From positions 44,277-108,276 of the forward strand of contig JAJEIO010000025.1 in NCBI GenBank assembly GCA_022827835.1: a stretch of DNA of 64,000 nt. Direction: 5' to 3'. This document shows, piece by piece, positions 43,733-57,014 of this stretch (the stretch's first letter is position 1; every line of letters starts with the position of its first letter). The position numbers and the translations under genes were made by a program. This DNA comes from Candidatus Latescibacterota bacterium (GTDB taxonomy: Bacteria > Latescibacterota > UBA2968 > UBA8231). The notes under the pieces were generated by a model. It saw nothing but the letters and a program-made list of their open reading frames with translations. It did no database searches and was not told the origin of the DNA.

Positions 43733-44146
43733 TCAGAGCCGGTAGAGCATTAGATAGACGACTATGCCGCTAACCGAGACAAATATCCACACCGGCCAGA
43801 CCCAACGGGCCAACCGACGATGGCGGGCAAAATCCTGGTTGTAAGCGCGCCAGACGACGAGAGCTACAAAAGGGGCCATTATTGCCGCGAGGATGATGTG
43901 GGGTATGAGCACGGCGAAGTACAGGGGACGGGTCCAGTCATGGTGGGGATAGGGTACCGATCCTACTTGAACGTGATAAACCAGATACGAACAGAGAAAG
44001 AGCACGGAGCAGACGAGGGCGGCCAGCATGGACTTTTGGTGGGCTTGGCGCGCGCCGCGACGGATCTGCAGGTAGCCGCGCACGAGCAGGAATACGCACA
44101 AGATGTTGAGGCCGGCGTTTAGCGTGGGAAGATCTGTGACAGACAC
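43733..44146 (-). CDS. DUF420 membrane protein
   Basis: This 137-residue integral membrane protein has four helices and matches the DUF420 pattern closely: SVTDLPTLNAGLNILCVFLL, LVCSVLFLCSYLVYHVQVGS, WTRPLYFAVLIPHIILAAIM, ending VWIFVSVSGIVVYLMLY. Conserved histidines (AHQK, YHVQ, PHIIL) suggest metal or haem contact. Relatives include the CtaM protein needed for cytochrome oxidase maturation in firmicutes, and the gene is often near cytochrome oxidase genes. No oxidase genes lie in this window. It converges on the ABC-2 exporter pair, leaving only a 2-base gap. Confidence 0.88.
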   Translation of the reverse strand: MSVTDLPTLNAGLNILCVFLLVRGYLQIRRGARQAHQKSMLAALVCSVLFLCSYLVYHVQVGSVPYPHHDWTRPLYFAVLIPHIILAAIMAPFVALVVWRAYNQDFARHRRLARWVWPVWIFVSVSGIVVYLMLYRL

Positions 44147-44215
44147 AGGCTAGCAGGGAGGGGACCAATGTATAAACGCGAGCTGATGACTAGTGCGCAA
44201 GCCCGCGTTGTGTCG

Positions 44216-44291
44216 TGGAGCCGCCACCCGGACTCGAACCGGGGACCTACTCATTACGAGTGAGTTGCTCTACCAGCTGAGCTATGGCGGC
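44216..44291 (-). tRNA. tRNA-Thr (anticodon CGU)
   Basis: Read on the minus strand, the acceptor GCCGCCA (44291-44285) pairs with TGGCGGC, followed by discriminator T and an encoded CCA (44218-44216). The D-arm AGCTCAGCTGGTAGAGC and the anticodon arm ACTCA-CTCGTAA-TGAGT with anticodon CGT (codon ACG) are clear, as is the T-arm CCCGG-TTCGAGT-CCGGG. All four stems pair fully. Confidence 0.97.
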
Positions 44292-44360
44292 TATGCTGTG
44301 CAGTAGAAACTAGGCGGAGCTAGTTACGGTGTCAAGAACCGCTGCGGTTCGCGCCGCCCA

Positions 44361-45575
44361 CTAGAAGAAATTGAACAGTTTGCCCAGCGCATGGGCAAAG
44401 CCGTTGCGGGGCCGGTCGGCATCGTGCGATTCGACAGGTGTGCTGTGTTCGTTGGCGACAAAGCGCAACAGGCCGATCGCGGTAGCATAGCTGGGGTCGC
44501 TGACCTCAGTAGGGGCGATTGCGTTTTGGGGGACGCCAATGCGGACTTGGTGGCCGAGTACCTCCTCGGCGAGTGGCGCGACTTGGTCGAGCAAGGCCCC
44601 GCCGCCGGTGAGGACGATGCCAGCGGCTAAGCGGTCGTTGTAGGAACTGTTGACGAGGGCTTGGCGCACGTATTCAAAAATCTCGCGCTGTCGCGCTTCA
44701 ATGACCGCGCTGACCTGCTGCTTAGTTAAGGTACAGGTGCGGCCGGCGGTCGTGTGGTACGTGACAGTCGCGTCGCCGTCTTCCCCGGGACAGCTAACGC
44801 TGCCAAAGCGGCATTTGAGCTTCTCGGCTTCGCGGATGGGGATGCTTAAGACGACCGAGAGATCGCGCGTTATATCGTCGCCCCCCAGCGGAATTTCCTC
44901 TAGGTGCCGCATCGGACCTAAGAACACGGCGAGATCGCAGGTGCCAGCGCCGAGATCGAGCAAGGCCACACCCATGTCGCGCTCGTCTTGGGACAAGGTA
45001 GCATGGGCCACGCCGACGCTTTCGAGGACGGTGCCGACGATCTCAACGCCAGCCTTGGCAGCCGCGTGGCGAAAGGCCGTGCAGAGATGCTCGGCCACGG
45101 AAACGGTCAACACCTCGATTGATAGGCGATTGCCGTGCAACCAGAGCGGATTTTGTACTGGCTCACCATCGACAGCATAGCTCTGGACGAAGCGGTGCAT
45201 CACCATCTGGTCCTCGGCGACTTGTTCCTGCGCGACGGCAAGTAGAGCGCGGTCCCGATCCTCTTCGGAGATGGGGTTGGAAGCGCCGGAGATGCCCACC
45301 GTGCTGTAATTCGTCTGGGTGTTGATGCCTTCGCCGGCCATGCCGAGATAGGCTCCGGCGATTTTGAGGCCAGTCGAGCGTTCAGCTTCAGTGAGGGCCG
45401 CGTGGATGGACTCTGCTACTTGGGGCATGTCGATGACGGCGCTGCGGCGCAGACCCGTGCAGGGGCTTTGCCCCAAGCCCAAAATTTTGACTTGGGAATT
45501 GTTTTGCACCTCGCCGACTAGGCATAGAACTTTTGAGGCACCAACATCGAGAACGACGACGGGGGCTCCAGCCAT
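44361..45575 (-). CDS. ftsA: Cell division protein FtsA
   Basis: This is a 404-residue actin-like ATPase that tethers FtsZ to the membrane. Phosphate-1 is VVVLDVGASKVLCLVGEV, phosphate-2 GVALLDLGAGTCDLAVF, then EEIPLGGDDITRDL and the adenosine loop GIVLTGGGALLDQ. A 1C subdomain is present (SCPGEDGD region is the 2B insertion). It ends in an amphipathic membrane-targeting helix (NGFAHALGKLFNFF). AGAAGGGA precedes the ATG. FtsZ is not adjacent: downstream is only the tRNA gene and upstream is the divergent ssb, so the gene has left the usual division cluster. A weak hairpin (GAACCG/CGGTTC, 44336-44350) follows the gene but lacks a U-run. Confidence 0.93.
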   Translation of the reverse strand: MAGAPVVVLDVGASKVLCLVGEVQNNSQVKILGLGQSPCTGLRRSAVIDMPQVAESIHAALTEAERSTGLKIAGAYLGMAGEGINTQTNYSTVGISGASNPISEEDRDRALLAVAQEQVAEDQMVMHRFVQSYAVDGEPVQNPLWLHGNRLSIEVLTVSVAEHLCTAFRHAAAKAGVEIVGTVLESVGVAHATLSQDERDMGVALLDLGAGTCDLAVFLGPMRHLEEIPLGGDDITRDLSVVLSIPIREAEKLKCRFGSVSCPGEDGDATVTYHTTAGRTCTLTKQQVSAVIEARQREIFEYVRQALVNSSYNDRLAAGIVLTGGGALLDQVAPLAEEVLGHQVRIGVPQNAIAPTEVSDPSYATAIGLLRFVANEHSTPVESHDADRPRNGFAHALGKLFNFF

Positions 45576-45925
45576 GGTTGGCGTCCCTTCTTTCTAAGCG
45601 CAGCCGTAAAATGCAGCGCAATAGGATCAAGACGAGGACGTATTGGGAGGGGGAGGAAAGCTACCGCTTAGCGGTAAAGATGCGACAGATTGGGGCACTC
45701 GGTCCCTAATTACCAGTGCTTACGCGCCAGACAAAGGGGGAAGCCGGCCTGCCGTAAACACTTTAATAGTTAAGGATATGGAAGAATAGGAAAGCCGCCG
45801 GAGAAAGTCAAGTCCAACGGAGGGCTAGGCTGGCCTTGACTGGGCTAAGTCTTGCGCCTAAGATAAGCGAAATTGCGAACATTAATGAGTGCGCTTACGA
45901 CGCGCTCGCAGAAAGGAGCGAATAC
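45576..45925. other. 350-base divergent intergenic region between ftsA and ssb
   Basis: No open frame with a plausible start, tRNA or repeat was found here. The ssb promoter (45836-45864) is the only recognisable element. An ssb leader of about 55 bases follows it. The promoter of ftsA was not identified. Confidence 0.5.
45836..45864 (+). promoter_or_regulatory. Sigma-70-type promoter of ssb
   Basis: TTGACT (45836-45841) and TAAGAT (45859-45864) are separated by exactly 17 bases. The start codon of ssb is 62 bases beyond the -10 box. Confidence 0.6.
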
Positions 45926-46402
45926 ATGGCTCGCGGAGTAAACAAAGTAATTTTGATCGGCAATTTGGGCAGCGATCCCGAGGTGCGCTACACGCCCGAT
46001 GGAGCGCCCGTAGCCAATGTCAACCTGGCCACTTCTGAAAGCTGGAACGACCGCAATACGGGCGAGCGCCAAGAGCGGACTGAATGGCATCGGCTCGTGC
46101 TCTGGCGCAAGTTGGCCGAGATCGCCGGACAGTACCTCAAAAAGGGTGCTAGGATCTATGTCGAGGGCAAGTTACAGACTCGTTCTTGGGATGACCAGAG
46201 CGGCCAGAAGCGCTATACGACTGAGATTGTGGTCAACGACATGCAGATGCTCGATTCTCGCGGCGAGGCAGACGGTGGGGGCAGTGGCGGTAGAGATGCT
46301 GGTTACTCCGACCGGCCAGCTAGCGGGCAAAACGTCGGTCCGGCCTCCCAGCCCTCCGCGCCCCCGCCTCCGGGGGGCGACGACGACGACCTGCCGTTCT
46401 AA
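45926..46402 (+). CDS. ssb: Single-stranded DNA-binding protein
   Basis: This 158-residue protein coats single-stranded DNA in replication and repair. ATG 45926 has AAAGGAG 7 bases upstream. The OB-fold shows [55 protein letters not shown] and [16 protein letters not shown] Gly/Pro-rich linker leads to the acidic tip DDDDLPF that recruits partner proteins. Length and order are standard. Confidence 0.96.
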   Translation: MARGVNKVILIGNLGSDPEVRYTPDGAPVANVNLATSESWNDRNTGERQERTEWHRLVLWRKLAEIAGQYLKKGARIYVEGKLQTRSWDDQSGQKRYTTEIVVNDMQMLDSRGEADGGGSGGRDAGYSDRPASGQNVGPASQPSAPPPPGGDDDDLPF

Positions 46403-46405
46403 AAT

Positions 46406-47252
46406 TTGGCAGGCAGCTTCTTCCACTTATGGCTGGCCGAGCGCGTCTTTCCCCTAGTTTTTGGCGACTGCGCGGGCAAAGGAGAGATGCAGGCGGCCTT
46501 TGCCGCTGGCTCCGTAGGCCCGGACATTGGTTTTTTCCCCGGCGGCCCAGCGGTCTTGTCGCATCGTGCGCATCTGGAGCGGTGTGGCGACTTTTTGCGC
46601 GCCTTGACCCAAGAGGCCGCCAGCCCTGACGAGCGGGCGTTCGCAGCAGGTTGGGGACTTCACGTCTATACAGATATGGCCGTGCATCCTTGGGTTGAGG
46701 CTCGCGTGACCGCCTTGCTCCGCGAGGGGACCCGGCCTGTCGTGCCTGATTTGTGGCACATGCGTTTGGAATGGGGGATTGATTGCCGCTTGCTGGCTAG
46801 CGCGGGAATGGACGGGTTGTGGAGTGCGCGCTTGCACTTTCCCCGCCGCGCTGATGGCCGCAGCTTGCTAGGGGAAGTGGGGAAGGCTTTCTATGGTCGA
46901 GATGCCGATGAGAGCCTGCTAGAACGAGGGGAGGAGGCCACCGCCCGGTGGCTGCAGCGAATTCCCAAAATTCTCTGGTGGGGAGGACACATCCGCGTGG
47001 CCGGACGTCGTCCCAATCTCCTGTGTACATTGGCATTTGCCCATTTGGGGCGCAAGATCCTCGGAGATTGGCTCCAGCACTGGGTGCGCTTTAAGGATGG
47101 CGCGGCCTTAGCCCGTCCGCTGTTGCCTTCAGACCAAACCTACGAGCAGGTCGTCAAGCTGGGCGAGTCGGCTGTGGAACAGTTTTGTCACGGGTTTGAC
47201 GAGAGCTTCGCCCAGTTGGGCAATCCCGATTTATACACGGGCGAAGCAGGCG

Positions 47253-47260
<8 letters not shown>
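46406..47260 (+). CDS. Zinc-dependent phospholipase C-like protein
   Basis: This 284-residue protein matches the zinc-dependent phospholipase C fold. The histidine and aspartate ligands of that family appear in order: SFFHLWLAERVFP, GSVGPDIGFFPGG, LSHRAHLERC, GWGLHVYTDMAVHPWVE. No signal peptide is visible, so the site of action is uncertain. The TTG start at 46406 follows ssb by 3 bases and lacks an evident ribosome binding site, which suggests translation by reinitiation. Its end overlaps the next gene by 8 bases. Bacterial members of this family found outside pathogens have no defined substrate, so the catalytic role is inferred only from the metal-site pattern. Confidence 0.75.
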
Positions 47261-51515
<4,255 letters not shown>

Positions 51516-51524
51516 GGTCGCCTT

Positions 51525-52637
51525 ATGGAGCTTATGGATCTGCAAAAGACGGGTTTGCTCTTAAGCGGCGTGATCTACGTGGGCAGCGTCCTCTGGCTGT
51601 GGCGCGGCTTGAGCGGGCGACGGCCCAGCCCGGCTTTAGTTCGCGATCAGCCTGCGGTCAGTGCCATCGTCGCCGCGCGCGACGAGGAGGCGACCTTGCC
51701 GCACTGTTTGGACGCGCTCGCCCGCCAGGACTATCAAGGCGCGTTTGAAGTGATCGTCGTAGATGACCGCTCGCGCGACCGAACTTGGGACATCATTGCC
51801 GCAAAGGCGGAGACTTGGTCGGCCCTCAAGGGCGTGCAGGCCACGCCAAATCGACGGTTTAGGTGTCCGAAGAAAAGCGCTCTAGCCAAAGGGATTGCGG
51901 CGAGCACTGGGGAGATTTTGCTCTTTACCGATGCCGATTGCCGCCCACCCGCAGATTGGGTCCGTTCGACGGTGGCTCATTTTGCGCCGGGGGTCGGCTT
52001 AGTCGCCGGATATGCGCGGCCCGATCCGGTCTCCGGCGTGCTGGCCAAGGTTTTGGCCGTGGACAATATCGGAGTTGGGGCGCTGGGAGCGGGCAGCTTT
52101 GGCATGGGGCACCCGCTGTCGTGTACGGGCCGCAACTTGGGCTACCGCCGCCAAGTGTACGACGAGCTGGACGGCTTCGCGCAAATCGGGCATCTGATCG
52201 GGGGCGACGATGTGTACTTCATGCGTCTGTTGGGTGCCCAGAGCAAGTGGGCTATGGCGTTTAACCGCCAGACTGTCGTCCTCTCGCAGCCATCACCGAC
52301 CAAGCTCGCGGACGCGATCCAACAAAAGCTGCGGCACGCAGCCAAAGGAGGCCACTACAAGGGCCGCGCATTTTATTTGGCCGTCGGCGTCTATTTGTTC
52401 CACGGCTTGCTCGCTTGGGGACTGGTGCAGATGCTATGGACTCAAAGCTGGGATAGCTGGGTCGCGGGTGTGTGGTTTACGCGCTGGGTCGTTGACTTTT
52501 TGCTGCTCAGGCGGATGGCCACGCCCAAGGAGCGCCCGCTCCTGCGCTATTTGCCCCTAGTGGAAGTTTTGTATATTCCCTACGTACTAATTTTTACGGT
52601 TGTCGGCCGTTGGGGATGGTTTCGCTGGAAAACCTGA
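51525..52637 (+). CDS. Membrane-bound glycosyltransferase, family 2
   Basis: This 370-residue GT-A fold enzyme has one N-terminal and two or three C-terminal helices. The catalytic domain shows VSAIVAARDEEATLPHCLDA, VIVVDDRSRDRTWDI, GEILLFTDADCRPPADWVRS (DAD metal site) and LIGGDDVYFMRLLGAQ (acceptor-side acidic motif). It most likely adds sugars to a lipid-linked precursor at the inner membrane. It starts 9 bases after the Wzi gene and is related to the second glycosyltransferase of the cassette (53718), though the two differ clearly in the acceptor region. Confidence 0.88.
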   Translation: MELMDLQKTGLLLSGVIYVGSVLWLWRGLSGRRPSPALVRDQPAVSAIVAARDEEATLPHCLDALARQDYQGAFEVIVVDDRSRDRTWDIIAAKAETWSALKGVQATPNRRFRCPKKSALAKGIAASTGEILLFTDADCRPPADWVRSTVAHFAPGVGLVAGYARPDPVSGVLAKVLAVDNIGVGALGAGSFGMGHPLSCTGRNLGYRRQVYDELDGFAQIGHLIGGDDVYFMRLLGAQSKWAMAFNRQTVVLSQPSPTKLADAIQQKLRHAAKGGHYKGRAFYLAVGVYLFHGLLAWGLVQMLWTQSWDSWVAGVWFTRWVVDFLLLRRMATPKERPLLRYLPLVEVLYIPYVLIFTVVGRWGWFRWKT

Positions 52638-52650
52638 TAAAGGAGCTGAT

Positions 52651-53718
52651 TTGGCCTACTTAATCACGCCTAAAGCACTTCCGCGCTACGTTCGGCGCTA
52701 CGCTCGCGCATTTTCTTGGAAACGGCTGGGCAATTTTCTCGCCGTTTTGACGTCCATGGGGCTGTCGTGGATGACCCGCCGACCCATCGTGTGGGGACGT
52801 CCTTTTATGCTCATGGTCGAGCCGACCAATTTTTGCAACCTCAAGTGTCCTTTGTGCCCTTCGGGCAACGGCGAGATGCGCCGCCCACGGGGGACTATGG
52901 GCTTGGAAGACTTCAAAAAGCTGGTTGACCAACTCGGCGGTGAGGTCTTTATGATGATGCTGTGGAACCAAGGCGAGCCGTATATCAACAAGTGCTTCAA
53001 CCAGATGGTGCGCTACGCCAGCGACCGCGGCATCTTCACCTTCACTAGCACCAACGGTCACTTCGTCCGCAACCCCGAGCAGGCGCAGGACATTGTCGAG
53101 TCTGGGCTGGATGAGATGATCGTCTCGCTGGACGGGGTTGACCAAGCCACGTACGAAAAGTATCGAGTCGGTGGTCAGATCGAGCGCGTCTTCTCTGGGG
53201 TCCGCCTGCTGGTCGCAGCCAAAGAGGCGCTGGGGTCGCAGACGCCGCTGATCAACTTGCAATTCATCGTTATGAAGCACAACGAGCGCGATCTGGCCAC
53301 GGCCGAAGCACTGGCCAAGGACCTGTGCGTTGACAAGTTCTTGGTCAAGACTGCCCAAATTTACTCCGAGGCGGATGCTGAGGAGTTCTTGCCCGAGGAC
53401 GAACAGTACAGCCGCTACGAGCGCGCGGAGGACGAGTTGGTGGTCAAGGGGCAGCCCACGCGGGGTTGCAAGGTGCTGTGGTACAGCTCGATGGTCAATT
53501 GGAATGGAGCGGTCGCGCCCTGTTGCTTCGACAAGGACGTCGACTTTGGCATGGGGCAGGCCTTCAACGGCCGTTCTTTTGACGAGATCTGGCGCAGCCG
53601 GGCCTATATGGACTTTCGCCGTCAGGTCCTCGCCGACCGCAATACCTTCGACATGTGCCGCAACTGTTCCGAAGGCTATCGCGGCATGTTCTCGCTGATC
53701 AAGGAAATCAAGGGCTAA
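52651..53718 (+). CDS. Radical SAM/SPASM-domain protein
   Basis: This 355-residue iron-sulfur enzyme starts at TTG 52651, as AAAGGAG lies 6 bases upstream. The radical-SAM motif is NFCNLKCPLCPSG (CxxxCxxC), followed by MGLEDFKKLVDQLGG and GLDEMIVSLDGVDQATYEKY. The C-terminal SPASM region holds the auxiliary cysteines (TRGCKVLWYSSMV, GAVAPCCFDKD, DMCRNCSEGYRG). In surface-glycan clusters such enzymes modify a sugar or a lipid, but their exact reactions are mostly unknown. It sits between the two glycosyltransferase genes and overlaps the second by one base (TAATG). Confidence 0.88.
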   Translation: MAYLITPKALPRYVRRYARAFSWKRLGNFLAVLTSMGLSWMTRRPIVWGRPFMLMVEPTNFCNLKCPLCPSGNGEMRRPRGTMGLEDFKKLVDQLGGEVFMMMLWNQGEPYINKCFNQMVRYASDRGIFTFTSTNGHFVRNPEQAQDIVESGLDEMIVSLDGVDQATYEKYRVGGQIERVFSGVRLLVAAKEALGSQTPLINLQFIVMKHNERDLATAEALAKDLCVDKFLVKTAQIYSEADAEEFLPEDEQYSRYERAEDELVVKGQPTRGCKVLWYSSMVNWNGAVAPCCFDKDVDFGMGQAFNGRSFDEIWRSRAYMDFRRQVLADRNTFDMCRNCSEGYRGMFSLIKEIKG

Positions 53719-54914
53719 TGCCCGCGCTGTTCGCGCCCGAATACCTCTTGGCGTTCTGTGCGCTGGCCTATTTGCTCGGGGCTTGTTGGTTCGTCACCGG
53801 AATGCGCCGCCGTCCCGGCAATACCAATGCCGAGCGCGTCCAATTGGTCTCAGTCGTCGTCGCCGCCCGCGACGAAGCCGCGCACATCGCATCCTGTCTG
53901 CGCGCCCTGCTGGCACAGGATTATCCCCAAGATAGCTACGAAATCATCATTGTTGACGACGGCTCCACCGATGGCACTGGCCACATCGTGCGCGAGTTCA
54001 GCGGGGAGACGGCGTCCGTGCGATTGCTGCGCACCGAAGGGTCAGGTTCTAAGAAGGCCGCGCTCAGCTTAGGGATCGCCGAAGCGCGAGGGGAGGTGAT
54101 TCTTACCACGGATGCCGATTGTCAGGTCGCTCCGGGATGGATTCGCGGCATGTTGTCGCATTTTGCCGATGGGGTGGGCATGGTCATCGGCTTTTCGCAA
54201 ATCGGTTCGCCGTCTGAGATCAAGGGTTGGCGTCAGGGATACGAGGCTGTTGACTTCACCTGCTTGATGGCTTGCATATGGGGCAGCGCCGGATGGGGCC
54301 ATCCCATGGCGGCTTCCGGGCAGAATTTGGCCTTTTTGCGGGAGGCGTTTTTCGACGTTGGCGGCTATGAAAAGATCATGCACCGGGCTTCTGGAGACGA
54401 TGTGCTGCTCATGCAGTCCATGCGCCGCTCGGGTCGGTGGTCTATTGTCTTTGCCGATCAGCCTGCGACCTTTGTGCGGCATCCAGTGGTTGGGTCTTGG
54501 GGTGGGTTATTCGGCCAGCGCAGCCGCTGGGCCTCCAATGCTCCGGTTCTCGCCCGCCTAGATCCGCTCTTTTTCGGCTATATGCTGCTCACCTACGTTT
54601 TGAGTTGGGCGATGCTCATGGCTCCCTTGCTGTGCTTAGCTGGCTTGCTGGATCCCCTGTGGGCCTTGGGCGCGATAGGGGCGAAAATGGGGGGCGAGTG
54701 GAGCGTATTTAACGGCGGAATAGCGCTATCGGATCGGCGCGAATTGCGCCGCTATTTTCCCCTTTGGGCCTTGTTGCAACCCCTGCACGTAGTCTTGGTC
54801 GGTACCGTTGGCTGCTTGGGGATTTTTCGCTGGAAGGGTCGCGTCCACCTGTGGGGCCGGCACGTGCATGGAACTGGCACCGGCGTCGAGCTATCCGAGC
54901 GGTCCCGGAGCTGA
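53718..54914 (+). CDS. Membrane-bound glycosyltransferase, family 2
   Basis: This 398-residue GT2 enzyme has an N-terminal helix, a GT-A domain and three or four C-terminal helices. Motifs are VSVVVAARDEAAHIASCLRA, EIIIVDDGSTDGTGHIV, GEVILTTDADCQVAPGWIRG, SGDDVLLMQSMRRSG and the processive-type GQRSRWASN (QxxRW-like), which makes a polymerising or multi-step transferase plausible. The start overlaps the upstream stop (TAATG). Last of the Wzi-GT2-rSAM-GT2 cassette. The nth gene begins 15 bases later. Confidence 0.88.
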   Translation: MPALFAPEYLLAFCALAYLLGACWFVTGMRRRPGNTNAERVQLVSVVVAARDEAAHIASCLRALLAQDYPQDSYEIIIVDDGSTDGTGHIVREFSGETASVRLLRTEGSGSKKAALSLGIAEARGEVILTTDADCQVAPGWIRGMLSHFADGVGMVIGFSQIGSPSEIKGWRQGYEAVDFTCLMACIWGSAGWGHPMAASGQNLAFLREAFFDVGGYEKIMHRASGDDVLLMQSMRRSGRWSIVFADQPATFVRHPVVGSWGGLFGQRSRWASNAPVLARLDPLFFGYMLLTYVLSWAMLMAPLLCLAGLLDPLWALGAIGAKMGGEWSVFNGGIALSDRRELRRYFPLWALLQPLHVVLVGTVGCLGIFRWKGRVHLWGRHVHGTGTGVELSERSRS

Positions 54915-54928
54915 AAAACGAGGTCGAA

Positions 54929-55579
54929 GTGGGAAAGCGCGAAGTCGAGCGGGCACAGATCGTATGTAGGGAACTCAAAAAAACTATTCCCGAAGCGAGG
55001 GTGGAACTTAATTATAGCAATCCTTTGGAACTGATGGTGGCCACTGTGCTCGCGGCGCAGAGTACGGATGTCAAGGTCAACGAAGTCACCGCAGTGCTAT
55101 TCAAAAAATATCAGTGCGCAGCCGACTACGTAGCGGTGGCAGCCGAGGAGTTGGAGGAAGATATCCACTCGACGGGTTTCTACCGGCAAAAGGCCAAAAA
55201 TATCCGCGCGGCTATGGCGATGCTCATTAACGAGCACGATGGCCAAGTTCCCGGGCAGATGGAAGCCTTGACTCTCTTGCCCGGCATTGGTCGCAAGAGT
55301 GCCAATGTTATCCTCGGCAACGTATATGGCTTGCCCGGCATCGTGGTAGATACGCACGTAGGTCGAGTGAGTCGACGCTTGGGACTAACCGCAGAAACAG
55401 ATCCAATCAAGGTCGAAATGGTCTTGGCGCAGCTACTACCGCCCGAGGAGTGGACGGCTTTTGGACAGCGCGTGGTTTTGCACGGCCGCTACGTGTGCAA
55501 GGCGCGCAAGCCCCTGTGCGACGAGTGCACACTCATGCCGCATTGCGATTATTTTGCTAGCCAGATCGAGGAGCTTTAG
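54929..55579 (+). CDS. nth: Endonuclease III
   Basis: This is a 216-residue DNA glycosylase/AP lyase for oxidised pyrimidines. The GTG at 54929 gives the normal family length (E. coli 211) and is preceded by GAGG; the longer frame only extends into the glycosyltransferase gene. Helix-hairpin-helix and catalytic Lys are in LPGIGRKSANVIL, the catalytic Asp in VDTHVGRVSRRLGL. The C-terminal 4Fe-4S site is CKARKPLCDECTLMPHC (CX6CX2CX5C). Its last 4 bases overlap the end of the converging stress-protein gene. Confidence 0.96.
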   Translation: MGKREVERAQIVCRELKKTIPEARVELNYSNPLELMVATVLAAQSTDVKVNEVTAVLFKKYQCAADYVAVAAEELEEDIHSTGFYRQKAKNIRAAMAMLINEHDGQVPGQMEALTLLPGIGRKSANVILGNVYGLPGIVVDTHVGRVSRRLGLTAETDPIKVEMVLAQLLPPEEWTAFGQRVVLHGRYVCKARKPLCDECTLMPHCDYFASQIEEL

Positions 55580-56856
55580 CGGCGTGGTTGTGGCAGGCGC
55601 TTGAGGACGGCGGTTATTTCCGCGGGCGTCTGCGAGGCGAGCATGTCGCGGTGGGTGGTGTCGGTATGCATCAAGGTCGCGATCTGGGCGAGGATTGGGA
55701 TGTAACTGCGGTAGTTTTGTTCCGGGGTCAATAGCAGGAAGATGAAGTGTACTGGCTCAGAGGTGGGGCCTTCAAAGTCGATGCCCTGCCGGCAAATCCC
55801 CAAGCAGCCGATGATCCCATCCAGATCGGGGATGGGCGCATGGGGGATGGCCGTACTGTGCCCTAGCGAGGTTGAGCCTTTGCGCTCGCGGTCGAGTGCT
55901 GCCGCGAGCACGGTCTGGCGTTCGCTGGCGGGGATTTGCTTTTCTTCTATTAACGCATCAACCATCTGGGCGATGGCATCCCACTTGTCTTTAGGGGTGA
56001 GGTTCAAGCGAATAGTATGCTCCCAGAAAATGCGACTTAGCTGAAGGTCGTTGGCCGCGGCTGAGCGGACCATTAGTACCGAACAGGGCACCTGATAGGC
56101 AATCTCGTCCGGGATGGAGCCAGCGAGGTGTTCCTCTTGATGCCAGTCGTTTGAGGCACCGAGTACGATCAAATCGTGGCTTTGCGCTCTTTCGACGATG
56201 GCCGGGACTACATCGACGGCCGGGATTACAGTCAACGGCACATCTATTTTCAGCAATTCTAGCTGCAAGCGTGTGTCTGCGGCTAGCTGCGAACAGTAGC
56301 GCTGGAGAATCGGGTCGGAGGGGTCGCGGGAGTCGCGGACGATGCGGAGAATTTCCAGTTCAGCACCCCAGGTCTGGGCCAGATCGTATGCGATCTGCAC
56401 GCCTACCAGCGCGTGATTGCCTCCGCCAAAGGGCACGAGAATCCGGCGCACCGGCCCGCTCTTCTTTTCCTTAAAAATCAAGGTGTCGACGTCGATGGCC
56501 TTAGTCAGGGCTCGGTTGGGCGCAGATAGGATTGCGTCGCGCTCGACACTGGCTTTCCAGGCCATGAGCATCATATTGCAGCTCCAGCGGCGGACAGCCT
56601 GTTGAATTCCGCTTGTCACGTCCTCGTCTTTTTCCAAATGCGCGATCGCACCGATGTCGTGGGCCATGGCCCGGTCGGCTGAAACTTGGAGCGCTTGTTC
56701 TATATCTGGCTGCGGTTCAGCGTCGGGCGTCAGAATGTGGGTCAAGTGCAACTCGCCCCAAGGAGAAGGGGCAAGGGTCGCGGCCAAGTCGACGAGATTG
56801 TGGTCTTGGTGCGGATTTTCGAGCGGGACTAGAATGCGAAGTTGAGCAGGTGACAT
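55576..56856 (-). CDS. Tandem UspA-PTS IIA fusion protein
   Basis: This 426-residue protein has two universal-stress-protein domains: RILVPLENPHQDHNLVDLAA at the start, then RRILVPFGGGNHALVGVQIA with DLIVLGASNDWHQEEHLAGS and PCSVLMVRSA. A PTS EIIA domain of the fructose/nitrogen type follows (ERKGSTSLGHSTAIPHAPIP). The second UspA unit has the nucleotide-binding G-x2-G-x9-G region. The EIIA histidine that is phosphorylated in the family is conserved (TAIPHA). No EI, HPr or sugar-specific PTS partners lie nearby, so a regulatory role is more likely than sugar uptake (inferred). No membrane segment. Confidence 0.85.
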   Translation of the reverse strand: MSPAQLRILVPLENPHQDHNLVDLAATLAPSPWGELHLTHILTPDAEPQPDIEQALQVSADRAMAHDIGAIAHLEKDEDVTSGIQQAVRRWSCNMMLMAWKASVERDAILSAPNRALTKAIDVDTLIFKEKKSGPVRRILVPFGGGNHALVGVQIAYDLAQTWGAELEILRIVRDSRDPSDPILQRYCSQLAADTRLQLELLKIDVPLTVIPAVDVVPAIVERAQSHDLIVLGASNDWHQEEHLAGSIPDEIAYQVPCSVLMVRSAAANDLQLSRIFWEHTIRLNLTPKDKWDAIAQMVDALIEEKQIPASERQTVLAAALDRERKGSTSLGHSTAIPHAPIPDLDGIIGCLGICRQGIDFEGPTSEPVHFIFLLLTPEQNYRSYIPILAQIATLMHTDTTHRDMLASQTPAEITAVLKRLPQPRR

Positions 56857-57014
56857 CTTTGTTATGAGGCGTCAAGCCGAGTAACAGATCGGGTAGTGCT
56901 ATTCTTTAAATATAAAACAGGCCGCCATCTTTTCCAGCCTTCTTTCTCGCCACGGTGGGGTTGCCAGCGTCGGTGCGGTGCGGTTTGTTGTTGGCAAGTC
57001 AATAGGGGGTTTAC

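Noticed and set aside
44336..44350. Hairpin GAACCG-CTG-CGGTTC after ftsA as a terminator
   Set aside because: The stem is only 6 bp and no U-run follows on the minus strand.
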